A DNA stretch of 64,000 nt from Arthrobacter sp. NicSoilC5 (GCF_019977395.1 NZ_AP024660.1:930001-994000), one strand, 5' to 3'. Shown: positions 32,517-41,875, numbered from the stretch's first letter. Notes: generated by a model from the letters alone, not told the origin. A program made the numbers and translations.

Positions 32517-32780
32517 TCAGAGTCTGCTGTCTGCCTCAGCGTCCCCGTCATCAGCGATCTCGCCGGCGGCGATGCGCTCGGCGGTGCGCCGGTACGCTTC
32601 GGCGATGTAGTCCTCAAGGTCCCGCCGGCCGATGCGCCACATACCCCGGCCACCAACCTGGAGCGCGCGCAGCTCCCCGGTCTTGATGAGGGCGTGGATC
32701 TGGCTGGGTTTCACGTTCAGCTCATCAGCCGCCTGGGTGGGGGTCATAAAGCGGGACTTGGTTTCGGGTACGTCGGTCAC
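32517..32780 (-). CDS. BldC/excisionase-like helix-turn-helix protein, paralogue at 63044
   Basis: An 87-aa DNA-binding protein. The core FMTPTQAADELNVKPSQIHA, followed by IKTGELRALQVGGRGMWRIG and RRDLEDYIAEAYRRT, is the winged MerR-type HTH used by BldC and phage excisionases. The homologue at 63044-63295 is nearly identical across this region and shares the leader sequence TAGGATGA-CCGG before its GTG. These proteins often act with a second small protein encoded just downstream; here the downstream gene is the unrelated 149-aa membrane protein. Probably a transcription regulator. Confidence 0.85.
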   Translation of the reverse strand: MTDVPETKSRFMTPTQAADELNVKPSQIHALIKTGELRALQVGGRGMWRIGRRDLEDYIAEAYRRTAERIAAGEIADDGDAEADSRL

Positions 32781-32884
32781 CGGTTCATCCTATGTGCGGG
32801 CCAGCACGCCAGGCTGTGACTTGCCGCCCGCGCACCCGCCTTGAGGTTTATCGACTAGCGAGCCCCCCGCTCAAGATCGGCACA

Positions 32885-32912
32885 AGAGATTCCTAGGATT
32901 CCGGGAATCTCT
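32885..32912. promoter_or_regulatory. 9-bp inverted repeat between divergent genes
   Basis: AGAGATTCC, 10-nt spacer, GGAATCTCT, almost midway between the HTH gene start (32780) and the 62-aa gene start (32991). It could be an operator; no T run follows. Confidence 0.4.
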
Positions 32913-32990
32913 ACCGCGACGATCCTCGCGGTTCATAGAGTGTTGCCACAACTAGCAGCGGAGCTAAGTACGCCAGGGGGACGTATTCGC

Positions 32991-33179
32991 ATGAGTGAAA
33001 TTCAATCCGGTAACCACGCACGTACGGTGCGGCCAGTTCCAGGGCCGCCCAAGAAGTCGTTGTCCCCGCCGCGGGCGGTACCGAGTGCCCCAACTGCCCG
33101 GGGGCGTGAGCATGAAGTCCGGCGGCTGATCCGCGACCTGGCCGAACTGGCCGCCAACCGACAAGGGAGAACAGCATGA
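32991..33179 (+). CDS. Small 62-aa hypothetical protein
   Basis: A basic, proline-rich N-terminus (MSEIQSGNHARTVRPVPGPP) and a helical C-terminus (EHEVRRLIRDLAELAANRQG). AGGGGG lies ~10 nt upstream of the ATG, and the stop overlaps the next ATG by 4 nt, so it is coupled to the DUF6994-like gene. No domain recognised. Confidence 0.6.
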   Translation: MSEIQSGNHARTVRPVPGPPKKSLSPPRAVPSAPTARGREHEVRRLIRDLAELAANRQGRTA

Positions 33180-33868
33180 CCGCCGGCGTTGATACGTCCT
33201 TCAATTATCACGACGATTCCGGCGGGAAGGATCCGGACAAGTACAGCGCGACCCTCCGCAGGCATCACCAGATCCTTTGGAGCAAGGAACTGCCCAAGGG
33301 CCGCGGCCGCTTCGACCTAATGTATGAAGGCCGATCCCACCTTACGCATAGGTCCTCGCTGGGAACCTTCTACCTTTCCAGCGATGCCATTACCACCAGG
33401 CTGCTGGACAGGGCCGCCCGTGTCATACGAACCATTCCCGAGGCAGAAATTCCTCTCTACCGCGGCTATACGGCCGGAAGCGCGCTGGTGTTCCCTGGCA
33501 ACATCATCGGCAGAAAGATGACGATCAACGGCGCCCGGGGGTTCCACCCTCGAATCGCCGACCGTTTTGACCTCACGTTAGAGTGCATCCGCCGCCACTA
33601 TCTCGGAATCGAGCCGAACCCACTCAGGGATGTCCTCAACAGGTATGGGACGTTCTTCGAACTGTTCAGCGACTTCGACGGTTACGTCGAGTTCTTCCTG
33701 TTGAAGGACCTTCTGGAAGAAGACGGTGCAACGATTAAGTACTTTCACCATTTCGATGACTTCAAGACGCCTGCCGTCCCGAAAACCAAAGACGAATACC
33801 TGGAATACCTTCGCCGGAAGAACACCTTCATCAGGGCCCGGAATCGCACTATTGACGCCCAACCCTAG
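33176..33868 (+). CDS. DUF6994-like conserved hypothetical protein
   Basis: A 230-aa soluble protein. It opens DTSFNYHDDSGGKDPDKYSA, then LRRHHQILWSKELPKGRGRF, YLSSDAITTR and PLYRGYTAGSALVFPGNIIG. This is a widespread bacterial family of unknown function annotated DUF6994, recalled by pattern rather than searched. The YRGYTxGxxLVFPG stretch suggests an enzyme-like fold. Its stop codon abuts the pspA remnant, so a rearrangement happened immediately downstream; the protein itself looks complete. Confidence 0.65.
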   Translation: MTAGVDTSFNYHDDSGGKDPDKYSATLRRHHQILWSKELPKGRGRFDLMYEGRSHLTHRSSLGTFYLSSDAITTRLLDRAARVIRTIPEAEIPLYRGYTAGSALVFPGNIIGRKMTINGARGFHPRIADRFDLTLECIRRHYLGIEPNPLRDVLNRYGTFFELFSDFDGYVEFFLLKDLLEEDGATIKYFHHFDDFKTPAVPKTKDEYLEYLRRKNTFIRARNRTIDAQP

Positions 33869-33872
33869 GCAC

Positions 33873-34078
33873 AGCTTCCACTTCGGTCTGCTCGCCGAGG
33901 TCTTCGAGGGAGGCGAACTGGGCGTCGAGGGATGAGGCGGCGAGTTCCTGCTGGCCGCGGACGGTGGTTTTCCTGCGCGGATGTTTTCCTCGTGGCGGCC
34001 GATGGCGGAGGTCGGGTCACCGGCGTCGAGAGCCTTGAGCGCGTCGTTGACCTGGGTTTGGGTGGCGGCGACCCGGGT
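33873..34078 (-). pseudogene. pspA C-terminal remnant
   Basis: Two frames give RVAATQTQVNDALKALDAGD, PTSAIGRHEEN and then VRGQQELAASSLDAQFASLE followed by DLGEQTEVEA. This is the C-terminal third of PspA with one frameshift. It contains the segment that the 5.8-kb pspA copy has lost. Both ends stop abruptly at other sequences. Confidence 0.7.
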
Positions 34079-34364
34079 CGAGCTTGTCTCCCGGAAAGTA
34101 CCCCCTGCTCCAGGTGGCACCGTTCTTCTTGCTTTTGGGATAACTCGCACCGAGAATGACAAGTCCGTCCAAGCTAGCTCACTCAAGGGTGCATGCGACG
34201 CTCGTGGACGGCGGAACAGTCGGATAGCCCTTTGTCAGACCAAACTCAGCTTCTCGCTATTGGATTGTGAAGCTGCGGGCTATCATTGCACTTGTGGACG
34301 GGGTGTGTAGTCTGAGCATGTCTCTAACCCATAAAGGGGGATAAAGGACGCAGCCCCGTTCCAC

Positions 34365-36197
34365 TTATTCCGCTCGCAGGTATGTATGCGCTGGTATCCT
34401 ATTGGCGAGGGCACGTAACCTGCAATCTGCGTAAAGGTCTAGGGAATCTCGAAGACAGTCAATGTGATCCTGACCAGGGCGTCCGACGTAATCCCCCGAC
34501 GGGCCGTCCACATTCCAGTAGTATGTATGGGCGAAGCCCAGAATTCCGGCTTTCCTTGCCTGTACGGGACGGTCCGAAACCCAGCGACCGAAGAACTGTT
34601 GCAAAGGCCCTCCGACCGGATCTCCTCCTATGAAACCGTGTGTAGGGAAATACAGGTTGGTCCAACGAGTAAATGCAAATAGAGCACCATGATCCGGGAC
34701 AATAGAACTGCCGTGCGTGGTGCCATCTGTTGACAAATGCGCCAAGACGTAGCTGAGGGGGCGCCCCCTATTTCCTTGCGACTGTGGCGGACAGGTCGGA
34801 AACAATCGGCTTTCTATCAGCGCAGAGAAGTCTTTGCTGCTGTTCGCCATTAGGTACGGACCGTGTGTTAGAGGTGAGCCCATGGTTACCAAGTCCGTTA
34901 CCAGCCACGGCTTGGTGTTTATCCGAAGTTCCTGCCATGCCGCAACCTGGAGCTTGCGAGCGTCATCGATCGACAAGTCCTCCCGTTGCTTCTGGAGCGC
35001 GTCTTCGACCGCCGTGAGCGCGTGGTAGCAACGGTCATCAGGTTTTGCATCCTGTAAGCGGATTCTGTTCCAAGCGAAAGTGAGTATGTCGTATGCGATG
35101 GCGCTGCCAAGACTATGAGCCGCGATGACAATCCTCTGATAATCACCTGATTCGTGTAGCCGCTCTAGCAGGCGGACGCCTGCTTCACGAATTTCCTGGC
35201 GATGTGCAACATTTTCCGGCTTCGGCTGGAAGTAGCGTGCCGCATCGCCCAAGAAACCCGTGAACAACCTCATGCCGGCTGGCCTGAAAAGCTTCCATAT
35301 AATCCCGACGACTGCCACTACTGCTGCTGCCACACCCCCACCCACCGCCGCTGCCGTTGGGTCCCGAACCGCAGACCACAATGCCAAGCCTAGGACAACA
35401 AGCACCGCAATGGACGCAAGAATCCGCGCAATCCATACATACACGCCCAATAGCGGCGGTACATCACGCCGCATCACCAGGCTCCTCATCCATGCCAACA
35501 CCTGTTCTATAGTGCTGTCTACGATGAGATGGGCCCAGTACAACTCGTAGACGTGAGTCGTGGGCATGCCTTCCCGGCCTTCAGTCCCAGCCACAGCCGG
35601 GATCGTGACTTTTCTCATTTCAAACGATCCCGATAGAGTGTCCTGCTTCACCCACCGACTGCCCCTCGTCGCACCCCCAAACACCGCATCTACGAAATCC
35701 AGGAGCGTCTGTCCCGGCTGCTGTTCGCCTATGCCATGAATCACTATCACCGCTTGCTTGGGAGAATTCCGTCGACGCCGGATTTCTTCGATAATTCTCA
35801 CGAGTCGATTGAGAGCCCCCTGCCAAAACGCCAGACTTTTCCTGACATCCATCGCGGTTTCGATTTGTCCTACCGTTATGCGAACGACACTCAAATCTGC
35901 ACTGCGACCCGACGCGATGGTAATGGTCAAGCATGTTCTTGCGCCTTCGGTTGTTATCGACGCCCCGTCATCCGTCTTTGTAATCCTGGTAACAAGGCTT
36001 TTGGCCAGCGAGCCGTCCGGCGCGGGCAGCGTGGTTAGCGCCCCCTTACGAAAAGGCATCTTGACGTCAGGACCGATCCATTTCTGGAGCATCTCTGGTC
36101 TGAACAGAAGATTGCTAAGCTCGGCACTCCCCATGTGAGGACTTGATGAAACACGCATCCTAAGTCCCGATACCCGGTTTGAAGCGAGGTGATTCAT
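34365..36197 (-). CDS. SRPBCC domain fused to membrane alpha/beta hydrolase
   Basis: A 610-aa protein with an unusual order of parts. Residues ~15-137 look like an AHSA1/START-type SRPBCC lipid-binding fold: LLFRPEMLQKWIGPDV, alternating strands, and the closing helix SLAFWQGALNRLVRIIEEIR. The hydrolase begins with the oxyanion motif HGIGEQQ (154-160). Two TM helices (about 252-273 and 282-300) follow, then the nucleophile S362 in AAHSLGSAIAYD and a probable His in the HGSSIVPDHG/HGFIGG region. The ATG is preceded by GGGGG. A membrane lipase or esterase whose substrate is delivered by the SRPBCC cavity is a reasonable inference. No neighbour suggests a pathway. Confidence 0.72.
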   Translation of the reverse strand: MNHLASNRVSGLRMRVSSSPHMGSAELSNLLFRPEMLQKWIGPDVKMPFRKGALTTLPAPDGSLAKSLVTRITKTDDGASITTEGARTCLTITIASGRSADLSVVRITVGQIETAMDVRKSLAFWQGALNRLVRIIEEIRRRRNSPKQAVIVIHGIGEQQPGQTLLDFVDAVFGGATRGSRWVKQDTLSGSFEMRKVTIPAVAGTEGREGMPTTHVYELYWAHLIVDSTIEQVLAWMRSLVMRRDVPPLLGVYVWIARILASIAVLVVLGLALWSAVRDPTAAAVGGGVAAAVVAVVGIIWKLFRPAGMRLFTGFLGDAARYFQPKPENVAHRQEIREAGVRLLERLHESGDYQRIVIAAHSLGSAIAYDILTFAWNRIRLQDAKPDDRCYHALTAVEDALQKQREDLSIDDARKLQVAAWQELRINTKPWLVTDLVTMGSPLTHGPYLMANSSKDFSALIESRLFPTCPPQSQGNRGRPLSYVLAHLSTDGTTHGSSIVPDHGALFAFTRWTNLYFPTHGFIGGDPVGGPLQQFFGRWVSDRPVQARKAGILGFAHTYYWNVDGPSGDYVGRPGQDHIDCLRDSLDLYADCRLRALANRIPAHTYLRAE

Positions 36198-36986
36198 GTT
36201 TCCCCCAATACTGGTGGTGCCGGCGGAATCACCAGAGTAGGACGCGCCGCGTCATCGGTCTAGAGGGGCTGGCAGCCCGACGAGTAGCATAGCCGTTTCA
36301 AACGTAAATGTGGCGGAGTCCAGCTGGCCGTTATCGGGACAGCCTGTCTATGTGCTGCCTCCCTTCCGGCTACATCGCTTGTGCAAGCGGCAGCAGATCG
36401 AGAGAGTACAACTCTGGTGCCGACGCTCCGATTCGACATCCGATCAGGAAAACGGGTTCGGCCCGGAAGAACTCGAATCTGCAGAGCAGCGGGACGGCGC
36501 CTTGAAGAACATTCAGTACGGCGAGATCGCCGAGATGCTGAAGTTAATCCTCCCCGTGTCTTAACCAACGCCGAGATGCTGAAGTTAATCCTCCCTGTGT
36601 CTTAACCAACGAGGAATGGCGGCCCTGCCATCCGAGACAGGGCCACCATCTTTTGCCTAAGCCTCTGGTTCTGGCCGCATAGCGGAAAGGCTGTGACGTT
36701 CCCCGGTCCGCTCGATTAATAGGACCGCAATTCTTCCTTAAGCGGATTCCGTGGACAGCCTGTGCCCTTCAGCTGGGGGCGCATGCCGTACCCCTCGGCA
36801 AACATTCCGTCGCCAGGTAAATTACCCCTGCTCCAGTAGGGGTAATCATAGGTTCAGAACACATCCCTGACTTGTCGTCAGACGCTTAGGGTCACCCTAA
36901 TCGTGATAGGGGGCAAGTGCCCCTTGAACACAGCCCTTCAGCCAGCCTAACCTCTTCCCACAACTAGTCTCCATTGGGGTAGCGGT
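36198..36986. other. Gene-poor region with a tandem repeat
   Basis: No gene is well supported. A plus-strand frame (36310-36564) ends AEMLKLILPVS inside the first 41-bp repeat unit and might be a relic of a small gene. The rest up to the lipoprotein gene at 36987 shows no recognised feature apart from the repeats listed separately. Confidence 0.4.
36529..36610. repeat. Two tandem 41-bp repeats
   Basis: Units 36529-36569 and 36570-36610 differ at one base (CCCC versus CCCT). Each unit ends TTAACCAAC and includes a TAA. Confidence 0.9.
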
Positions 36987-38024
36987 ATGGACAGCATCAT
37001 TCACGAGCTGGGGAGACATCGCGCCGAGAAATACCTTTGCGACAAATATCTTCGCGATGGGATCGTAGGGCGCCTACTGGCGGTCGGCCTCGTCTTGATC
37101 CTCGCGATACAGGTCAGCGCATGTAATGGCGGGGGTGGAGGCTCCGGTGGTGGCCAAGGCGACGTGCAGCAGGCGCCCCAGGACTACAGCGGTAGCGGGT
37201 CACGTGGTAGCGCTCCCGCGCCAGCGCCGTACGTCCCTCCGCCGCCTGTAACCACGGCTGCCGCGGTACTCCCTGACACCGGCTGCGATGCCAAGTGGCC
37301 GCGTAGGGTGCGCCCAAATGCTCAAACTGCAGGGGAACTTAAATACGTCGATCTCATTATTGCTTGCGTGAACGACTCAACGGGGTCGCTGTCATTGACT
37401 AATAACAGCGACATGGTCTGGGTGTTTCAATCGACCCCTCCCGTGACCCTGTCTCAAGAAAAGGCGGCGCCTGAAGTCACGGCATTTCATGAAATGGCCG
37501 TAGCCACAAGGCTGTACGCATACAGCTTCATGGCACCAACGGAGACAATAAGTGTCAGTTCCCCACCAAGTACGTTCGAATGGGTCATCAACCCTGATCT
37601 CAGCCTTGCCTGGACTCTGCAAAGTTTTGCTCTGAAGCAGGTCGAAAAGAAAGCGGTGGCCGCCGCTAGAACGTACTTGACATCCGGGTCACCTGTTCGC
37701 CAAGCCATCTGGGATTGCAGCAAAGCTGTCTATGACGCCTCAATGAAGGTGCCAAAAGTCCTTTCCTCACAATATGACCCAGCCGAACTGCTGAAGGAAG
37801 GGCTGGGTATGACGAAATCATCAGTGACATGCGCGCAGTCCTGGAAAACCGCGGCACAAAGAGCCGCTGAAGCCGCCACCCCGATGCCCCCCTATGCCCA
37901 GTTGACCACAGAGGCAGAAACCGCGTTAAAAGGGGGCGGGGAGCTCGCACAAAAGTCTACGGGCCTACTGGAGGGGCTGGCGGCAACCGCGACGAAGTTC
38001 TGTAAGTTCAGCTCCCGCTGCTAG
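36987..38024 (+). CDS. Putative lipoprotein with glycine/proline-rich linker
   Basis: A 345-aa exported protein. A 30-residue N-terminal extension leads into a hydrophobic helix (LLAVGLVLILAIQVSAC) whose VSAC fits a lipobox, then a Gly-rich spacer (CNGGGGGSGGGQG) and a Pro/Ala linker. The extracytoplasmic domain (from ~90) starts PDTGCDAKWPRRVRPNAQTA and contains further cysteines and helical segments. No family recognised. The ATG has TTGGGGTAG just upstream. The length of the extension before the helix is unusual for a lipoprotein; a membrane-anchored protein is the alternative. Confidence 0.65.
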   Translation: MDSIIHELGRHRAEKYLCDKYLRDGIVGRLLAVGLVLILAIQVSACNGGGGGSGGGQGDVQQAPQDYSGSGSRGSAPAPAPYVPPPPVTTAAAVLPDTGCDAKWPRRVRPNAQTAGELKYVDLIIACVNDSTGSLSLTNNSDMVWVFQSTPPVTLSQEKAAPEVTAFHEMAVATRLYAYSFMAPTETISVSSPPSTFEWVINPDLSLAWTLQSFALKQVEKKAVAAARTYLTSGSPVRQAIWDCSKAVYDASMKVPKVLSSQYDPAELLKEGLGMTKSSVTCAQSWKTAAQRAAEAATPMPPYAQLTTEAETALKGGGELAQKSTGLLEGLAATATKFCKFSSRC

Positions 38025-38276
38025 CGCGGGGCACGACAGCCCAGCCGGGCTGAAGATGTACGAGCCGGTTAAGGAGCTGCAGCTGCAGGACGGCCACGTC
38101 CCTAGGTGGACGACGGTGTACCGCATGGGCCCGTCCACCCAGGAATAGATCCCGGTGTACTCCTCGACGAACAACCCGTCACCGAGCAGGCCCCGCTCCT
38201 CGAGCAGGTCGTAGACAGGATTCCAGGCGAGATCCATCAGTTCATGGATGGCTGCTTCGACTGTTGGAGCCGTCAT
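37965..38276 (-). pseudogene. Frameshifted gene of the 'VEEYTG' family
   Basis: TVEAAIHELMDLAWNPVYDL then LFVEEYTGIYSWVDGPMRYT and VVHL match the reading frame at 49.7 kb (LFVEEYTGIHSWVEGLTRYT, VVHS). After VVHL the original sequence (RDVAVLQLQLL) continues in another frame. It lies just downstream of a ComJ-like fragment on the same strand, so the two were probably a two-gene unit. Family otherwise unknown. Confidence 0.5.
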
Positions 38277-38358
38277 ACCTCCATGGTGCGCCCGGGCATC
38301 CACGGTCGGCGGAAGGGGGCCGGGCGTGTACTTGATGCGTCCGGCGAAAGGTCGAGAG

Positions 38359-38541
38359 CTATTCCGGCCGGCGGCTGCAAACTTCTCGATGCCAGTACCT
38401 GGCGTCCTCGCTTCCGGTGCGGAGAATGGAATCGGCCTGCCACGGTGCTGGCCAGAATTGGAGAAGGTAGTTATCCACCGTGCCCTCGGCGAACTCCCAT
38501 AGCCGCCCTTCATCCCGGCCTTTTCGCCTGTAAACTAACAA
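38359..38541 (-). pseudogene. ComJ-like C-terminal fragment
   Basis: KGRDEGRLWEFAEGTVDNYL, LQFWPAPWQADSIL and EDARYWHREV match the C-terminus of the broken gene at 31.4-31.9 kb. The N-terminal two thirds are absent. Confidence 0.5.
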
Positions 38542-38599
38542 TTCGGCTGATGTCCCCCGCTGAAGCCATGGGTGTGCGAGCAGCCAAGTTGTAAGCCCA

Positions 38600-39338
38600 A
38601 ACTCTGCTGGCAAGGGGTCGGCCTAGAGAAACCAGGACGCGGATTCGCTTTGGCGCGCCGGCCTGGCTGCTCGCGGCGTACCCTCGGCAACGAGGACATA
38701 CTACTTACGGTGCTGCAGCCGGAAGCTCTCGCGGCAGCACCTGTCCGCCATAATTTCAACTTCCGGAGCCGCTGAAGTACGCCCCCTTGTTCAGCGTAGA
38801 TGCTCCTTGCGTCGGGATGCCGCAATACAGTCTCGGTTGCGCGGTGGCTGAAAGCGAGTGGTCGGACGTTGATCAGAACTCGTTGACGTCGTGCAGAAGA
38901 TGCCGTTGCTCGCGAATGAAGGTGGGATCTGTCATGTTGGTGCGCTACTCATGAGCAAGCTTCTACCGAACCTAACGAGGGGCTCAGAGGGGGGAGACAT
39001 CTGAACCGTTTCCCCAACTGCCCCCACTGATGTTTATGTGCGGCGGCGTATGGGTCGTTCTGGGGTGCGGCGGAGGCGTGTTACTGCTGCCGAAGCCAAC
39101 TCGCGCTTGTCCCGTTTCCGTTCGGGTGTTCGGGGCGGTTGACCTGCACGGTGGCGTACCGCAGGCAGGGGCCCACTCACCGCCAGTTCCTTGATTCGCA
39201 GGTAATGGGCATGCTTTTACCTACGGGACCGCGGAGGAGCCCCTCAAGATCCGTAATCGACTTCGACCTCAGACCAACCACTTTTTTCTATGTCGAAAAC
39301 TGTTCCAGAGTGTTTACGTTGTCAGTTAATAAGTACGC
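38600..39338. other. Region without recognisable genes
   Basis: About 740 bases with only short, unsupported frames. No repeat, terminator or family remnant was recognised. Confidence 0.5.
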
Positions 39339-39551
39339 TCAGCCCGGTGTGATCTGGTCCTCTGCAACTGCTTCGACGAGTACAGGGTAGCCATCAGCAG
39401 CTTCCGACGGTACGAAAGCGACGACGTAGGATTTGCCCCAACTACCGTTGGCGCTGACGACCACACCCCTATCTCCGCGTTTGACGATTGTCTTGCCTTG
39501 GTTTTTGATGTCTGAATGGGCGATGACCCTGTCCTTGGCTTTGAGCGGCAT
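39339..39551 (-). CDS. Small SH3/KOW-like beta-barrel protein
   Basis: A 70-aa protein, MPLKAKDRVIAHSDIKNQGK then TIVKRGDRGVVVSANGSWGK and SYVVAFVP, with the KxGDxGxVV turn of KOW/SH3-like barrels. ATG 39551 is preceded by GGAGG. Likely a small nucleic-acid or ligand-binding protein; the partner is unknown. Confidence 0.6.
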   Translation of the reverse strand: MPLKAKDRVIAHSDIKNQGKTIVKRGDRGVVVSANGSWGKSYVVAFVPSEAADGYPVLVEAVAEDQITPG

Positions 39552-40059
39552 CAGAGCCTCCTGAGTTGGATGATTTGGTAGGTGAACACTACCGTGGTCG
39601 AGCTCCGCGGAACAGGCAACCATAGCTCTGATTGGCAACGACTTTGTTCTGTTCCCAGGCAGCCGAGCGGCGACAAACGCGGAGCAAATTAGAACGATTG
39701 TCGCCCGCCATGAGAACGAAGTCGACCCCTGGCATTTCTAGTGAATTCAAACTTTCCGGTTGGCGCCTGGCACTTGAGACCTATCCGCCGTACATGGCAG
39801 TCAACCGGGCAAGTGGTAATGCAACGTCCGGCAATCCCGGCGACTTGTCACCACTAACTTAGCCGACCGCGTGAAACGCCCCTTCATGTCTACCGTAAAG
39901 GAAGCTTCGAGGTGGACAATCGAGGCATTAGGTGAAGGATCCCATTGCCGTGCATGAGAAATGGTAGGGGGCACGAAGAGGAGATATAGTCCGTCGATCG
40001 GCTGGCAAGACCGTTGACCGCGGGGATGGGACGGCGCACACTCGACTAAGAGGTGGCGT
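39552..40059. other. Region without recognisable genes
   Basis: About 500 bases of moderate GC. A plus-strand frame at 39632-39862 lacks a ribosome binding site and protein-like composition. The right edge probably holds the promoter of the three-gene operon. Confidence 0.4.
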
Positions 40060-40998
40060 GTGAAGCTGCATCTTTACCAGCCGAGACACAACGAACCAAA
40101 CCAGGAGGATGCGCCTTTGTACCCCGCTATTCTCGTTCGTCACAGGAAGGAAAGCGCCGAATCGGTTAAAAGAACTACTGGTTCGAAACGCCCTCGTCGC
40201 ACTGGTTTACGAGGTGACTTTCTGGTTATACAGGTTAGACACGCATCCGGCAGAATGGCCAAGTTACTATGGTCAATGGGAATGCGAGGAATTGGAAATC
40301 CTACATTCGGTTCCACTGAAGATCCCTCGTGGCTGGGCCAAGTAAAAAAAGTGCAACACCTAGTTCAGGTTGTCCCCCTTAGCGCATCCAGCGCATCGGC
40401 GCTTCAAAAGGGAAAGTTTCCGAACATACATAAGAATGCAGGGAATCAAATGAGAGTCAAGGACTATCCGGTCAATGAGCGGCATGGGCGCGTTATAACC
40501 TTTGCCAGCGGCGAGTATATTCAGTGCGAACAGGGCGTGGAGGCGGTTGGTCTTGTTTGGACCAGCGCACTGCCATTCGCTACCGTCTTGTCCAAAATGC
40601 TGACGCTCACCAAAGGGAAAGTCCGCTTCACTAATGGGTTCGCCGTCATAAGTGACGACGAGTTGATCGAGGGTAGCTACTCGCATACTCTAGCGGCAGT
40701 AGACCAACGACCGCAGGACGTTTCGTTCTTCCGTCTGGAATCTGATAATTTTGCATTTTCTTGGCGATCAGACATAGGCCGGATTGACATCGGCCAAATC
40801 CGAGTTCATGAATGCTCGGTAGTCACCTCAGTTCTGGACGATAACTTGAATTCTTCGCTCGTTCACGAGCTAGCTACCGAGGGCCTTGGTGCGGGCGAGA
40901 TCGACGTTCTCGCGAACTTTGAGGAACTCGTCTCAACCTATCCACATGAGGCGCTAACTGCGGCAAGGGAACGTCCAGACGGCGAGTCTAGCCGGTGA
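40060..40998 (+). CDS. Hypothetical protein, first gene of a three-gene operon
   Basis: A 312-aa frame with GTG start and AGAGG just upstream. The second half looks protein-like (VGLVWTSALPFATVLSKMLT; FTNGFAVISDDELIEGSYSH; GRIDIGQIRVHECSVVTSVL). The first ~90 residues look less convincing. Another frame at 40109-40345 (VYEVTFWLYRLDTHPAEWPS) has equally plausible composition, so a frameshift inside the gene is possible. Lower GC than average. It overlaps the next gene by 4 nt. No family recognised. Confidence 0.5.
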   Translation: MKLHLYQPRHNEPNQEDAPLYPAILVRHRKESAESVKRTTGSKRPRRTGLRGDFLVIQVRHASGRMAKLLWSMGMRGIGNPTFGSTEDPSWLGQVKKVQHLVQVVPLSASSASALQKGKFPNIHKNAGNQMRVKDYPVNERHGRVITFASGEYIQCEQGVEAVGLVWTSALPFATVLSKMLTLTKGKVRFTNGFAVISDDELIEGSYSHTLAAVDQRPQDVSFFRLESDNFAFSWRSDIGRIDIGQIRVHECSVVTSVLDDNLNSSLVHELATEGLGAGEIDVLANFEELVSTYPHEALTAARERPDGESSR

Positions 40999-41393
40999 AG
41001 CGCTTGAAGCACTGGAAAATTCGCCCAGTGAAGAGCACTCTCGAAGTATTTCTGAAGTCGAGCTACGACCAAAAGAATGCTCTCCATCACCTCGTTGCGC
41101 TTCCCTTGGTTATCAGGTCACAAAAGACAGACATACTAAGCACCCATGCTGATAGTCGCCTTACCTACGACGGCACCGGCTCGCCTGACTCGTGGAAGAC
41201 CGGCTTCGAAGTCGATGGCAACACGACGCGCGTCCGTCCAATACGGGACCACGCAGTCCTCTACCATGATTCGACGGGATGTCAAACCTCCAGGACCCAC
41301 CAACTGAAAATTGAGACCACCTGCACTCCGAATAACGGTGGGCCTCCTGACGTCGAAGCCGGAGTGTTTCAGTTCGATTGTAAAGCACCGTAA
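40995..41393 (+). CDS. Hypothetical 132-aa protein, second gene of the operon
   Basis: Begins at a GTG overlapping the previous stop (GTGA) and ends one base into the next ATG. The sequence (STLEVFLKSSYDQKNALHHL; RLTYDGTGSPDSWKTGFEVD; TGCQTSRTHQLKIETTC) suggests a mixed alpha/beta domain with several cysteines near the end. Tight coupling on both sides argues that it is translated. Function unknown. Confidence 0.6.
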   Translation: MKRLKHWKIRPVKSTLEVFLKSSYDQKNALHHLVALPLVIRSQKTDILSTHADSRLTYDGTGSPDSWKTGFEVDGNTTRVRPIRDHAVLYHDSTGCQTSRTHQLKIETTCTPNNGGPPDVEAGVFQFDCKAP

Positions 41394-41875
41394 TGGACCC
41401 CATCAGGCTGGCGGCTGCTAGCCCCTTTTTTGTGTCTGTTTTTATAATTCTCGGCGCTTGGGGCGGCCAAAAAATCTCGATTTATTCTCTTCGCAAGTAC
41501 CTGTCCTCCGAAGAAGTTAAGACCTCGCCAAAGGCGGCCCCACTTACTGTCAGGGAGTGCCTTACTACTAAACTCACCAGCGGATTTATAATTTCGCGAG
41601 TCGAAAAATCGTTCGTTGAAGCAAGCTCATTTGTGGCTGCATTTGGTATGTTCATCGTTTTTGCAGGCCTAACACTTTCGGGTTTGGCTCCGTTTCGTCC
41701 GCTGTTATACATCGCAGGCGGGGTGTGTTCCTTCATTTTCTTTGCAATCCTTTACACCATGGACATTACCCGGTACCGACGATCATTCTTGGTACGCTGG
41801 AAACTCATTGACCTCATTCAGGCCACGTTCTACAGTGTGCTCGGCGTAGCTGCTTTGATGGGGTTCTTGTCCTAA
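41393..41875 (+). CDS. Four-TM membrane protein, third gene of the operon
   Basis: A 160-aa protein with hydrophobic helices at about 8-25 (ASPFFVSVFIILGAWGGQ), 78-98 (SFVAAFGMFIVFAGLTLSG), 103-123 (PLLYIAGGVCSFIFFAILY) and 140-158. The ATG shares a base with the preceding TAA. Together the three genes form a unit of one membrane and two unknown soluble proteins, lower in GC than the chromosome, consistent with recent acquisition. Confidence 0.68.
   Translation: MDPIRLAAASPFFVSVFIILGAWGGQKISIYSLRKYLSSEEVKTSPKAAPLTVRECLTTKLTSGFIISRVEKSFVEASSFVAAFGMFIVFAGLTLSGLAPFRPLLYIAGGVCSFIFFAILYTMDITRYRRSFLVRWKLIDLIQATFYSVLGVAALMGFLS

Noticed and set aside
36310..36564. 84-aa frame ending in the 41-bp repeat
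   Set aside because: The start region has no ribosome binding site and the composition is ambiguous; mentioned only in the gap description.
39632..39862. 76-aa plus-strand frame
   Set aside because: No start signal, no second copy, and unlike coding sequence in its neighbours.
40109..40345. Alternative frame with protein-like composition inside the 312-aa gene
   Set aside because: Not called as a separate gene because it has no ribosome binding site and ends where the longer frame continues. Kept only as a possible sign of a frameshift.
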